The notes beneath the pieces were generated by a model. The model was not told where the DNA came from. It made no database searches and was given only the letters and a program-made list of their open reading frames with translations. From Verrucomicrobiota bacterium (GTDB lineage: Bacteria; Verrucomicrobiota; Verrucomicrobiia; Limisphaerales; J093), in contig JAOSKK010000034.1 of the NCBI GenBank assembly GCA_027493615.1, positions 372,001 to 436,000 on the forward strand: 64,000 nucleotides of DNA, written 5' to 3'. The translations under genes were made by a program, and so were the position numbers. Positions 7,971 to 20,184 of this stretch are shown here, piece after piece. Numbering within the stretch: position 1 is the first letter of the stretch; every line of letters starts with the position of its first letter.

Positions 7971-10680
7971 ATGGAACGTCCCCTGCGATTCTTGTTGCTC
8001 GAAGACAATCCCACCGACGCCCAACTCATTGCCGACGTGCTGGCCGCCGACGGCCTGCGCGTCACGCTCGAGCGGGTCGAGGACCGCGCCGGGTTCGAGG
8101 CCGCGCTGTGCGATCCCGGTTTCGATCTCATCCTGTCCGATTTCAGCCTGCCGAGCTTTGACGGCCTGACGGCCCTTGGCCTCGCCCGGGAGCGGTGTCC
8201 GGACCTGCCGTTCATCCTGGTGTCGGGCACGCTCGGTGAGGAGACGGCGGTCGAGAGCCTGCGGGCGGGCGCCAGCGATTACGTGCTCAAGCAGCGCCTC
8301 AGCCGGCTGGGGCCGGTCGTCCGGCGGGCCTTGAAGGAGGCCGAGGAGCACCGGCAGCGCCAGGTGGCCGAGGCGGCACTGCGCGAAACGCAGTCCCTCT
8401 ACCAATCCCTGGTCGAGCAACTGCCCCAGTGCGTCTTCTGCAAGAACCAGCACGGTCAGTTCACGTTCATCAACGGCCGGTTCAGCGAACAGACCGGACT
8501 GTCACCCGACCAGATCCTGGGCCGGACGGACTTCGACCTTTTCGAGCCCGGTCTGGCGGCGAAGTACCGCGAGGACGACCTGCGGGTGATGGAATCCGGG
8601 CAGGTGTGGACCGGCGTCGAGCGCCACCGCTTCCCCGCCACTGTCGGGGAGCGGATCGTTGAGGTCATCAAGTGGCCGCTCCACGCCAGCCACGGCCAGA
8701 TCATCGGCGTGCAGGGCATGTTCTGGGATGTCACCGAGCGCGAGCGCGCGGCGGAGGCGTTGCGCGCCAGCGAGCATCGCCTCAACCAGGCCGAACGACT
8801 GGCGCACCTGGGCAGTTGGACCTCCGAGCTCACCCCCCACGATGCCTCCCGCCAGCGGTTGGTCTGGTCGGATGAAACCTACCGGATCTTCGGCCACGAG
8901 CCCGGATCGATCCCGGTCACGCATGAGCATTTCCTGGAGCAGGTGCATCCGCAGGACCGGGCCCAGCTTCGCGCGGCCGTCGAGGAGGCTCTGCGCACGC
9001 GGCAGCCTTACCGGGTCGAACATCGCGTGGTCCGCCCGGACGGCACGGAGCGACTGGTGCTCGAGCAGGCCGAGGTGGTGTGCGATCCCGCCACCGGGGA
9101 ACCCACCCGAATGATGGGGACGGTGCAGGACATCACCGAGCAACGCAAAGCCGAGGAACGTCTGCGCAACCTGGCCCGGGCGGTCGAGCAGTGTCCGGTC
9201 TCCATCATCATCACGGATCGGGAGGGCAGGATCGAGTTCGTGAATCCCAAGTTCACCCGCGTCACCGGCTACACCGCCGAGGAGGTTCTGGGTCGGAACC
9301 CCAGCCTGCTCAAGTCGGGCGACATGCCGGCCGAGTCGTACCGCCGGCTCTGGGAGACCGTGCTGGCCGGGGACGAGTGGCGGGGCGAGTTCCACAACCG
9401 GCGGAAGGACGGCACGCTCTTCTGGGAAATCGCCTCGATCTCCCCCGTCCGCGGCCCGGACGGCGCGATCACGCACCTGATTGCGGTGAAGGAGGACGTG
9501 ACCGAGAAGCGGCTCACGGAGGCGAAACTCCTGCGGGCCCAGCGGGTGGAGAGCATTGGCAGCCTCGCCAGCGGTATTGCGCATGACCTCAACAACATTC
9601 TCACCCCCCATCCTCATGTGCGCCCCGCTCCTCGCCGGAGAGGAGTCGCCCGAGGTTCGACAGGAACTGGCCCAGACGATCGGCGGGAGCGCCGAACGGG
9701 CGGTGGGGATCGTCAAGCAACTGCTCGGCTTCGCCCGCGGCAAGGAGGGTCAGCGCGCGTCGGTGCAAATCCGCCACCTGATTCGCGACATGGTTAAGAT
9801 CGCCCGCGAGACGTTTCCGAAGAACATCCAGATCGAGGAGGTCTGTGGCAAGGACCTGTGGCCAGTGCGAGCCGATGCCACCCAGATCCAGCAGGTCCTG
9901 CTCAACCTCTGCGTCAACGCGCGCGACGCCATGCCCGCGGGCGGACGGCTCGTGTTGCGCGCGGACAACGTCGTGCTGGACGACCACTTCGCGACCATGC
10001 ACCCGCGGGCCGCCGCCGGGCCGCATGTGCGTCTGCAGGTCGAGGACACCGGCATGGGCATCCCCGAGTCGATCCAGGACCACATCTTCGAGTCCTTCTT
10101 CACCACCAAGGGCGAGGGTGAGGGCACCGGCCTCGGCCTGACCACAGTACAGGGCATCGTGCGAGACCACGGGGGCTTCATCAGCTTCGCCAGCCGGGAA
10201 GGCCGGGGCACGACTTTCGAGATCCATCTGCCCGCCGGCCCGGAGGTCCAGTCGGGCCAGGAAGTCCCCACCCCACCCGTCACCATCCCGTCCGGCCGGG
10301 GAGAACTCGTGCTCGTGGTTGACGATGAGCAGGACATCCGCAACGCGAACCGGCGCGTGCTCGAACGCCACGGTTACCAGGTGCTGGTCGCCAGGGACGG
10401 CGTCGAGGCCCTCGCCCAGTTCTCGGCCCACCAGGACGAGATCCGCGCCATCGTGACCGACGTCATGATGCCACAGATGGACGGGTTGACCCTGTGCCGC
10501 GTCCTGCGCCGCCTGCGGCCGGCAACCCCCATCGTCGTCTCCAGTGGAGGGCTCTTCGGGAAACAGGGGAGCGAGGCCTTGCGGGGTCTGGAACGGCTGG
10601 GGATCCGCCACATCCTGCACAAGCCCCACAACGCCGACCGGCTATTGCTGACGCTCGCCGAGTTGCTGCGGGATCGGTGA
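7971..10680 (+). CDS. hybrid histidine kinase REC-PAS-PAS-PAS-HisKA-HATPase-REC, frame-broken
   Basis: Cytoplasmic hybrid kinase of about 903 residues from ATG 7971. An N-terminal receiver (LILSDFSLPSFDG, VSGTLGEETA, DYVLKQ) is followed by three PAS/PAC domains (roughly 8400-8740, 8770-9150, 9160-9510). Then come HisKA with GIAHDLNNILTPI (His codon 9582), HATPase with LLNLCVNARDAMP, EDTGMGIPE and GTGLGLTTVQG, and a C-terminal receiver (VTDVMMPQMDG). The break is at 9604-9609: six C where five give LTPILMCAPLLAGEE. The C-terminal receiver suggests a phosphorelay. No DNA-binding partner lies beside it, so its target is unknown. It closes the signalling block that begins at 2803. Confidence 0.85.
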
Positions 10681-10746
10681 AAGGAGCCGGGGCCGGGGAT
10701 TTCGTCCGTGCACCGGGACGGCGGTCCGGTTATCCTCGCCCCCACC

Positions 10747-13700
10747 ATGAAGCCGCCCTTCCCGGCCGGCGTGGCCGTCGTCACGCTGGTGCTGCTGTTG
10801 GGACCCCGCCTCGTCGGGTCCGAAGTGTCCCTCCGCCGTTACGACCTGACCCCGTGGCACGACGCCGAGCGGGTCCTGGTGAACCCGCACAAGGGCTGGT
10901 ACCACCACTATCCCGACAACCACATCGACAAGTACCGCATCGCGCGCGACGCCGATCTTCTCGAATTCCCGGGCATGGATCATGTCTACGTGCGTCTGGC
11001 CTGGGCGTATCTCGAGCCGCGCGAAGGTTTGTTCGACTGGCCTGTCATCGACCAGATCATCGAAAAGTGGACAGGGCACGGGCTGGGCATCGCCTTTCGC
11101 ATCAGTTGCAAGGAGACCAGCACCGACCGCGTCGAGCAGCAATACGCGACGCCGCGCTGGGTCCAGGAGGCCGGCGCCCGGGGAGGTTATTACCGCATGG
11201 GCCAAGCGACCGGGCCAGAGGGGCCTTGGGAGCCGGTCTATGATGACCCGGTTTTCCTCGGGAAGCTGGATCGGTTCCTCGCGGCGTTTGCCGCCCGTTA
11301 CGACGGCCAGCCCTGGCTGCGCTATCTGGACATCGGCAGCGTCGGCGACTGGGGCGAAGGCCACAGTTGGGCCGGCAGCCGCCGGGAATGTGGGTTCGCT
11401 GCGCGCAGGCAGCATGTCGACCTTCACCTCAAACACTTCCGGCACACGCCGCTCGTGGTCTCCGACGATTTCGTGTACGCGCTCTCGGACCCGGCCGAAC
11501 GGGCGGCCCTGCACCAACACGTCCTGGCTCACGGGATCAGCTATCGTGACGACAGCATCCTGGTGAACGGCTACCTCGCCGGGACCAGTGACACCTTCAC
11601 GGTGCGCAGCCCGGAATTCTTCGCCGACGCCTACCGGCAGACGCCCACGGTGTTCGAGCTCGAGCACTACGGAGCTGTGAAACGCCTCGGCAACTGGGAG
11701 GGTCGCCCGGATTCGCTCGTCGCCAAACACGGCCGCGGCAAGTCGGGGCCGGATTACTTCCGCGGCGCCCTCGAACTGCTCCATGCCACGTACATCGGCT
11801 ACCACGGCTACGCGCATGAATGGCTCGCCGATAATCCCGCCTTCACCCGCGAGATGCTCAACCGCTGCGGCTATTGGCTCTTCCCCACCGCACTCGAAAT
11901 CCCTGAGCAGGCCCGCGCCGGCACGGTCGTGCCCTTCAACCTCACCCTGGAGAACCGCGGGGGTGGCGCCGCCTTATCATCCTTACGAGCTGCGTGTCCA
12001 GCTCACGCGCGACGCCGTGCGGTGGACATACGGGATAGGACACGCGGACCGCGCCTGGTTGCCTGGCGCACCCATTGGGTTAAGCAAGTCCTTCCCTCTG
12101 CCCAACGACCTCGCGCCCGGCGACTACGCCGTGGCCATCGGCCTGTTTGACATCACGGCGCCGAAGGAACGCCCGGTCGAACTCGCCCTGCAGGCCGCGC
12201 GCCGGGACGACGCCGGCTACTATCGGCTGGTCAGCCTGCGCGTCGAGGCGGGCGGGGACGCGGCTGGCTGGACCGAGTTCCACGTTGCGCCGGCCGGTGA
12301 CGACGCCTTTCCTGGCACGCGGGAGCGACCTTTCGCCTCGCCGGCACGCGCGGTGGCGGCGGTGCGGGCGTTGGTTGCCGCCGGCCTGGATCGTGACGTG
12401 CGGGTGATCTTCCGGTCCGGCACTTATGAACTGAAGGCGCCCCTGGTCTTCACCGCCGCCGACTCAGGCACGGCCCAGCATTCGATCACGTACGCGGCGG
12501 CTCCGGGCGAATCGGTCGTGCTGAGCGGTGGGCGCCGCATCAAGGGCTGGCAGCCGGTCGGCAACGGACACTGGGAGGCCGAGCTTCCGACGGTCAAGGC
12601 GGGTGACTGGTTCTTTCGCCAGCTCGTCGTCGAGGGACGCCGGGCCGTCCGCGCGCGCTGGCCGGACGAGGACGGCGTGCTTCACCTCGCCACCGTCAGC
12701 GATGAAGTGCGGTCCTTTACGTTCGATCGCCCCTTGCCGGGCGGCGATCTCGGGAGCGAGGACGCAGAACTGGTCGTGTACCAGAACTGGTCGGTGTCCC
12801 GCGCCCGCGTGGCCCGTTCGGATGCCGAACGCCTGACCACCGCCACATCCGTCGGTTGGATCGGACACGGCGACATGACCACCGCCAGTCCGGGAAAACC
12901 CGCGTTCCTCGAGCATGCCCGGGCCTTTCTGGACCAGCCGGGGGAGTGGTTCCTGGATCGCCAGGCGGGTCGCCTCCGCTACGTCGGGAAGGAGGGGGGA
13001 GGATCCGACCCGTGCCGTGGTGGTGGCGCCGGCGCTCACCCACTTGATGAAGATCACGGGCACGCGGGAACACCCGGTGCGGAACCTGCGCTTTGAAGGC
13101 CTGCGGTTCGAACACACCGACTTCCCCTTGCCGGCTTTCGGCTACTCCGAGATCCAGGCGGCGCATTTCGGGACGCGCACGGACCAACCGACCTACGTGC
13201 AACCGGTGGCCATCGAGTGTGTGTACGCGGCGGGCTGCCGGTTCGAGCAATGCCACTTCGCGCACCTGAACGCCTCGGGTCTGGGATTCGGACCCGGTTG
13301 CCGCGACAACGCCGTGGTGGGTTGCACCCTCGAGGACATCGGCGGCACCGGCGTGATGATCGGCTGGCGTGGCGCAGGCGAGCTCGAGGGGAGGATCCGA
13401 AGGCTCGCTGGACGCGGACTGGCGCAATCCGGCCGACGCGCCCGCCGGCAACCAGGTCGTGCGATGCCTGATCCGTCGCTGTGGCGCGGACAGCCGCGGG
13501 GCCGTGGGCATCTTCGTGGCCTTTGCCACCGACACCCGCGTCGCCTACAACGAAATCCACGAGATGCCGTACACCGGCATTTCGGTCGGTTACCGGTGGA
13601 ACACCACGCCCACCTCACAGAGCCACTGCGTCGTGGAGTACAACCACATTTACGACGTGATGCGGGTGCTGGCCGATGGCGGCGGCGTCTACACCCTGGG

Positions 13701-14007
13701 GTTCCAGCCCGGGACCATTCTGCGCGGCAACCACATTCACGACGTGCATCGCAGCCGGTTCGCCCACGGCGGCGCACCCAACAACGGCTTCTTCGTCGAC
13801 GAGGGGAGCAAGGGTTTTCTCTTTGAATCCAACGTCGTGTACGCCACCTCCGGCGGGGCCGTCCGGTTCAACCAATGCCAGCAGGACTGGCATACGTGGA
13901 AAGACAACCGGTTCGACGACGCCGTGACGCCGGCCGACATCGCCGCGGCCCGCCAGCAGAGCGGCCTGCGCGCCGGTCCGGGTCCGGCCCCCCGGTCATT
14001 ACATTAG
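10747..14007 (+). CDS. exported glycoside-hydrolase-like protein fused to right-handed beta-helix, frame-broken
   Basis: Very large secreted protein, about 1086 residues after repair. ATG 10747 begins a signal peptide. The N-terminal part (to about 12240) has a TIM-barrel glycosidase look: LVNPHKGWYHHYPDN, VYVRLAWAYLEPREG, DIGSVGDWGEGH and VFELEHYG. It then runs in the same frame into TEFHVAPAGDDAFPGTRERP, the usual start of pectate-lyase-like beta-helix proteins, followed by helix rungs such as YNEIHEMPYTGISVGYRW. Breaks at about 11963, 13003 and 13390 all lie in G runs, and reading resumes in the expected sequence each time. Probably polysaccharide-active; substrate unknown. The GTG at 10708 is less likely as start because the signal peptide would be internal. 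Confidence 0.7.
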
Positions 14008-14021
14008 CTAGACTTCCTTTT

Positions 14022-14572
14022 TTATTCAGCCGAAGTCGTTGTGATGAAGCGCCGCCGCTTCTTGAGCGGCTTGCCCGCCACCGCCACATGCCCCAGCCGA
14101 ATGGCCTGCAATTGGCGTGGCAGGTCATGCACTGCGATCGCTGGTCCTTCGCGCGCCACTGCACCCCCAACCTGGCCGTAAGCCCATACGCCAGAAAGAA
14201 GATCCGCACGTGGTTGCGCGCCCGGTCCGGCCGCCAGAATTCCGTCGGGAACCTGCGTTCGCAGACCAATCGGGTAAGCATCAATGCCAGCAAACTCCTT
14301 GAAGAGCATCGCCTTGCCTTCCATCACCGGCAGGGCCGCCGCAGGGTCGCCACGATCTGCTCCTGATGCGACACGTCGCGAGCCCGGAGGATCACGTCCC
14401 GGGTCATCAGCGTGCCCTCGGGCATGACGATGTCGCAGGCTCCCAGGTCGCCTCCCTGCCGGCCGAGGGCATTAACCACGCGGGCGAAGGCGCCGATGCG
14501 GTTCGGGTAAGTGATCCGCGCGGTAAAACGGCAACTGACCGATGGCAGGTTCTCGATTCGCTTCGTGGTCAC
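14022..14572 (-). pseudogene. decayed malic enzyme with N-terminal ACT domain
   Basis: GTG 14572 overlaps the stop of the Fd/NuoB-like gene (GTGA), so it was translated as the last gene of that operon. Residues 1-75 are an ACT domain of the type fused to NAD malic enzymes (TARITYPNRIGAFARVVNAL). In another frame the text jumps straight to MEGKAMLFKEFAGIDAYPI, which in malic enzymes lies some 75-80 residues further on. After TQVPDGILAA the similarity ends, and stop codons occur in all frames soon after. This is an internal deletion plus loss of the whole NAD-binding half, not a single sequencing slip. It would have made pyruvate and reduced nicotinamide; it is probably dead now. Confidence 0.7.
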
Positions 14573-15470
14573 GGGGAGGGGGTGTGGGTTGCTATCTTAC
14601 CGCGCGGAGGGACGCTCGGGTCCAATGCCAGCCGCTGCACCGCGAGGCGAATTCCATGCAAGAGGGCGTGGGGGTTGGGCGGGCAGCCCGGGATGAAGAC
14701 GTCCACCGGGATCACCGCATCGACGGCGCCCCGGGTGGCGTAATTCACGCCGAAGATGCCGCCGCTGCAGCCGCACGCGCCCACCGCCACCACGAGCCGC
14801 GGTTCGGGGGTGGCGTCGTAGGTCTTCTTGAGCGCCAGCTCCATGTTCCGCGTTACGGGGCCGGTCACCAGGAGCAGGTCCGCGTGCCGGGGCGACGCGA
14901 CGAAATGAATGCCGAATCGTTCGAGGTCATAGACCGGACTGTTGAGGCCGTGGATTTCCACCTCGCAACCATTGCACGAACCGGCGTCCACCTGGCGAAT
15001 GTGCAGTGAACGGCCCAGCACCTCGCGAATGCGCGCCTCGAGCCGGCGCCCGACGGGTTCGATCCCGGGTTCGTCCGCCGGCGCGGTGACCGGGGTGTGC
15101 AGCAGTCGGTGGTGGGTGCCATCGTCGTTGAGCCGGTATTGCGCGGTCTGGCGCAGGCTGGCCCGCGACCGGGTGGCGAGCTCGCACCGTGGGGTCATTC
15201 GGATGGCCGGGTCGGCGTCCGCGCACAGGCCGCAGAAGATGCACCGGCCCAGGTCGAACGTGACGGTGCGGATCGTCAGGGAACCGTCCGCGGTGTCGTG
15301 GCACTCGATGGCGGCGGTGGGGCACACCGTGGCCGCGGGGCGGGCATCCTTCCAGTTCGCCCAGTCGAACTCCGGCCGTCCCCGGGCGTGGGGGCGACCT
15401 CCGCCGACGCTTCCGGGTAGCGGGTCGTGACGACGCCGGTTCTGAGACTCTGGCGGAGGGTTTCAAACAT
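14569..15470 (-). CDS. hyfI: ferredoxin-like/NuoB-type small subunit fusion of Ehr/Hyf complex
   Basis: Peripheral electron-transfer subunit of about 300 residues after repair. The N-terminal third is ferredoxin-like with TVCPTAAIEC and CIFCGLC, enough cysteines for one [4Fe-4S] cluster; the second cluster site is incomplete. The C-terminal part is a NuoB/HycG small subunit with its four cluster cysteines in SCNGCEVE, GACGCSGG and FIPGCPPNP. The frame break is at 15390-15394 (five G; four restore ARGRPEFDWANWKDARP). ATG 15470 lies two bases after the large-subunit gene. Fusion of the ferredoxin and small subunit is compact compared with Hyf/Hyc complexes, where they are separate proteins. Confidence 0.83.
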
Positions 15471-15472
15471 GG

Positions 15473-17100
15473 TCAGCGGTCGGTGCCGGAGTAGGAGAGG
15501 TTGAAGCTCTTGTTCACGACCGGGAAGTCGGGGACGATGTTGCCGAGAATCGCCTCGCTTAACGCCGGCCAGTTCTGCAGCGAGGGGTCTTTCACCTTGC
15601 AGCGCGCCAGCCGATTGCCCGGCGCGGTATGCACCCAGTGGAAGATTTCGCCGCGCCAGCCTTCGACATAGCCCAGCGCCACGCGATCCGGCGGCACTTC
15701 GCCCACCTCCGCAGCGATGGGCCCGGCCGGCAGTTTGGCCAGCACTTGACGCACCATGGCGAGGGACTGGAAGACCTCGTCGCGCCGCACGTCGAACCGG
15801 CGTTGCACATCGCCCTCGGTGAAGACCGGGACAGTGAATTGCACCTGGTCATAGAACGCGTGCGGAACATCGCGACGCAGATCGTGGTCAATGCCCGAGG
15901 CGCGGGCCGCGATGCCCACCACGCCCAGGTCACGCGCCACCTTCGGCGCCAGCACGCCCGTGGTTTCGAGGCGGTCGCGCAGGCCGGAGTTGGTGCGGGT
16001 CAGTTCCATCAGGTCGCGGAACTGCCGCTCAAGTTCGTCCACCCGCGCGGCCAACGCGCGCAGTTGCCCGGCGTCGAAGTCGAACCGCACGCCGCCCAGA
16101 CAGGCCATGCCGCGCAGCAGGCGGTTGCCGGTGAGGTCTTCATTCACGCGCAGCAGCCGTTCCTTTATCCGCATGGCGTGCATGTGCGCGGTGACGAAGG
16201 CCACGTCCGTGCAGATCGCGCCCAGGTCGGCGATGTGGTTGTAGAGCCGCTCGAGTTCGAGGCCGATCGTCCGCAACGCGCGTGCGCGGGGCGGCGGCTC
16301 GATTCCGGCGGCGCGCTTTCGATCGCGTGGCAGAAGGCCGTCGCGTGGGCGAAACCGGAATCGCCCGAAATGCTCTCCGCCAGGCGAACCCCGTGGGAGA
16401 TGGGAAGCCTTTCGAAGAGCTTCTCGATGCCTTTGTGGACGTAAAACATCCGGAGCTGCAGGTAGAGCACCGGTTCGCCCGCCACGCTGAACAGGAAATG
16501 TCCCGGCTCGATGATGCCGGCGTGTACCGGACCGACGGGCACCTGGAACACACCTTCCCCTTCGACTTCCCGGAACCTGTGGCGCTCGCCCTCGAACGGC
16601 GGCAGGACGGTGCGCAGGTCAAAGTCTTTGCGCAGCGGATGGACCTCCGGCCAGTCGTCGTGCAACGCACAGCGACGCGGGTTGGGATGGCCGACCAACC
16701 GGACGCCGAACAGGTCTTGCAGCTCGCGTTCCTGCCAGTTCAGGGCCGGCACGGCGCCGGTCAGCGAGGCCATTTCCGGCTGGTCGGCGGGCAACGACGA
16801 ACGCGCCAAAACGAAACCTCCGACGGCATCCAAGACGTAGAGGTGGTACACGAAAAAGGCGTTGTCCGTGGCGCGACCGTCCTCGGCAAACACGCCGGCC
16901 AGGCGCGCGCCATGCTTCCGGTAGAGTGCCGCGCAGACGGCGCCCGCCAGTCCGGGGCCGAGGTGAAGATACAGTTCCTCGGGCCGCGGCGAGAAGACCT
17001 GGTGGAGCCGGTCCCCGCAACGCCGCGCGAGATCCTCGAACACGAGGCACAGACCGGGTTTGAGCAAGGACCGATCGAAAGGTGGGTTGGCCGGCTTCAT
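15473..17100 (-). CDS. hyfG: NuoCD/HycE-like large subunit lacking NiFe-site cysteines (Ehr type)
   Basis: About 540 residues with a NuoC-like N-terminal half (LNWQERELQDLFGVRLVGHP) and a NuoD/HycE-like C-terminal half (LELERLYNHIADLGAI). In true NiFe hydrogenases the L1 site is RxCGxCxxxH. Here the matching segment reads ESISGDSGFAH, with no cysteine, and the C-terminal L2 site reads KDPSLQNWPAL instead of DPCxxC. It therefore cannot bind a NiFe centre and belongs with the energy-converting hydrogenase-related (Ehr) complexes. One frame break at about 16300 restores IEPPPRARALRTIG. ATG 17100 overlaps the antiporter gene stop by ATGA. Confidence 0.85.
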
Positions 17101-18579
17101 GGCATGCCTCCGATGATGCCCGCCGCCTGCTCCAACAGCCGCTGCAACGGCTCCGGCAACCAGAACGAAAAGACGAGGAGCGGCGCCAACGGCGCGGCGA
17201 CCACGATCAGGTGCAGCGTCGGCGTCGTGTCGGGCCGCGCGTCGGCCGGCGGCGGGCCGAGCAGCAGGTTGGCCAGCTTGTTGAGCATGCCGCAGAACAC
17301 CACGAGCAGCGCGGCGAGTATGACGGCGCCAGCCCACGCCGCTTGCGCCTTGAAACTGCCGGCCACGATGGTCAGTTCGCTCACGAACAGACCAAACGGC
17401 GGCAAACCGCTCACGGCGATGGCGGCCAGCGCCAGCGCCGGCGCGGTCCCCGGCAGCACGCGGCCCACACCCCGGCCCATCCGCCGGAAGTCGAGCGTGT
17501 GGTAGTGCTGATGCAGGTTGCCGGCGGCGAAGAACAGCACCGGTTTTGTCAGCGCGTGATACCCCATGTGGAGCAGGGCGCCAAAGACCGCCAGGGGGCG
17601 CGTTCAGGCCCGCCGCCGCGCAGATGAGCCCGACGTGCTCGAGGCTGGAATAGGCCAGCAATCGTTTCAGGTTCTTCTGCGTCAGGATGAACGGCCCGGC
17701 CAGCACCATCGAGAACAGCCCAAATCCGAGGAGAAGTCGTTGGCTGAACCCGGGGCCGAGACTCGCGGCCGTGAGGATGTGGAACCGCAGCAGCGCATAG
17801 ACGGCGATCTTCAGCGACACGCCGGACAGCATCGCGCTGGTGGGCGAGGGCGCCTCGCTGTGGGCGTCCGGCAGCCAAGTGTGCATGGGGGCCAGGCCGG
17901 CTTTGGTGCCGTAACCGACCAGCGCGAACACGAACGCGAGGGTGACAAGCTGAGGCTTGAGCTGCGGGGCCATGGCCAGCAGGCGGGACCAGTTGAAGCT
18001 GGGGAGGGCTTCACCACCCTCGGGGTTGATGGCCGCCGCGTAGGCGAAGATGGTGCCGAACAGCGCCAGCACCAGACCCAGACTACCGAGCATGACGTAC
18101 TTCCAGGCGGCTTCGAGCGAAGTCTTGCGATTGTACAGCGCCACCAGCAGCACGGAGGACAGGGCGGTCACCTCGACCGCCGCCCACATCACGCCGAGGT
18201 TGTTCGCCAGCACCACCAGCAACATCCCCGTCGTGAACACGGGCGTGAGCACATAGAACTCGCGCACGCGCCGGGCCGTCAGCGCGCCGGTCGCCTCGTC
18301 GTGCCGGAAATAGCGCACCGCGTAAAGCGCCGTGGCCAGGGAGACCGCGGCAATGAGCAGCACCATCCAGGCGCTCAACGCGTCGGCCCGCAGGAACTCG
18401 CTCCACGCTGTCACCGCGCCGTCGGGGCTGGCGAGGACGGCGGGGACCAGCTTCACGCCGAGCGCGAGCACGATGCCAAAGCCGGCGATGTTCAAGGCCT
18501 CCATCAAGGCCCGTGGCCGGGCGACCAGGCACAGCAAGCCGACCCCCAGCGGCACGCAAAGAATGGACGTCAGCAGCAT
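17097..18579 (-). CDS. hyfF: HyfF/NuoN-like antiporter-type membrane subunit
   Basis: Polytopic proton/cation-translocating subunit of about 490 residues after repair. It carries the family hallmarks KAGLAPMHTWLPDAHSEAPS and LLAYSSLEHVGLI and about fourteen predicted membrane helices. The frame break sits at 17594-17598: five G where four give APLAVFGALLHMGYHALTK. Start ATG 18579 is five bases from the HyfE-like gene, and the stop overlaps the large-subunit start. In the complex it should couple electron transfer to ion movement. Confidence 0.87.
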
Positions 18580-18583
18580 GGGG

Positions 18584-19248
18584 TCACCACCTCAGTTCGT
18601 TGAGCTTGCTCACGTCCATCGAGTCGAACGATTCGCGGATGCGGAACACCAGGATGCCCAGCACCATCACCGCCACCACGACGTCGAAGAAAATGGCCAT
18701 TTCGACCACCAGCGGCATGCCGTAGGTGGTCAGCGCGATGGCGGCGAGCATCACGCCGTTCTCGGTGGTCAGCAACGCCAGCACCTGGGTGAGCGCCTTG
18801 CGGCGGTTGAGCATGAGGAAGAACCCGGTCAACAGGAGGGTGAGGGCGACGGCCAGTGTGTTGCTCCCCAGGCGATCGAGCGACGTGAACGGCCGGGCCA
18901 CCACGTAACCGAGCAACGTCAACGCGCCACACATCAGCATCGAGGCCGGCATGTTCACGAACGGCCGGACCTCCTGTTCAATGCGGATCCGTCGGACCAA
19001 CCGGGTCAGCAGCCAGGGCAGGAAGAGCACCTTGCCCACGAACGTCAGCACCGCGACGACCAAAACGTGCCAGGCCCCGTAAAACACGGCCACGACGGCG
19101 GCCAGCACCGCCAGCAGCAACGACTGGAGCGCGAACAACCGGATGTTCGTGATGAGCATCCGCTGCACCACCAGCAGGAGTTGCACCACCAGCATGAACG
19201 ACGCGAGCAGCGTGATCAGCCGGGAAGCAGTGTCGGAGGCCGAAAGGT

Positions 19249-19252
<4 letters not shown>
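18584..19252 (-). CDS. hyfE: HyfE-like membrane subunit
   Basis: Hydrophobic protein of 222 residues with six to seven membrane segments. Its C-terminal part (LTTENGVMLAAIALTTYGMP, then FFDVVVAVMVLGILVFRI) matches hydrogenase-4 component E, whose end resembles NuoK. The reading frame is intact. ATG 19252 overlaps the stop of the NuoH-like gene (ATGA). It is part of the ion-pumping membrane arm of the Ehr/Hyf-like complex. Confidence 0.86.
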
Positions 19253-20173
<921 letters not shown>

Positions 20174-20184
20174 GGCCACGGGGT

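Noticed and set aside
4734-10680. Programmed ribosomal frameshifting to explain broken kinase genes
   Set aside because: No slippery heptamers with downstream structure were evident, both directions of shift occur, and unrelated genes across the whole window show the same G/C-run errors.
14008-14030. T-rich CTTCCTTTTTTA as a rho-independent terminator after the beta-helix gene
   Set aside because: The nearest GC-rich stem (about 13974-13990) is too far upstream of the T run to act as an intrinsic terminator.
15473-17100. Calling the complex a working NiFe hydrogenase (Hyc/Hyf)
   Set aside because: All four metal-binding cysteines of the large subunit are absent; no hydrogenase maturation genes are in the window.
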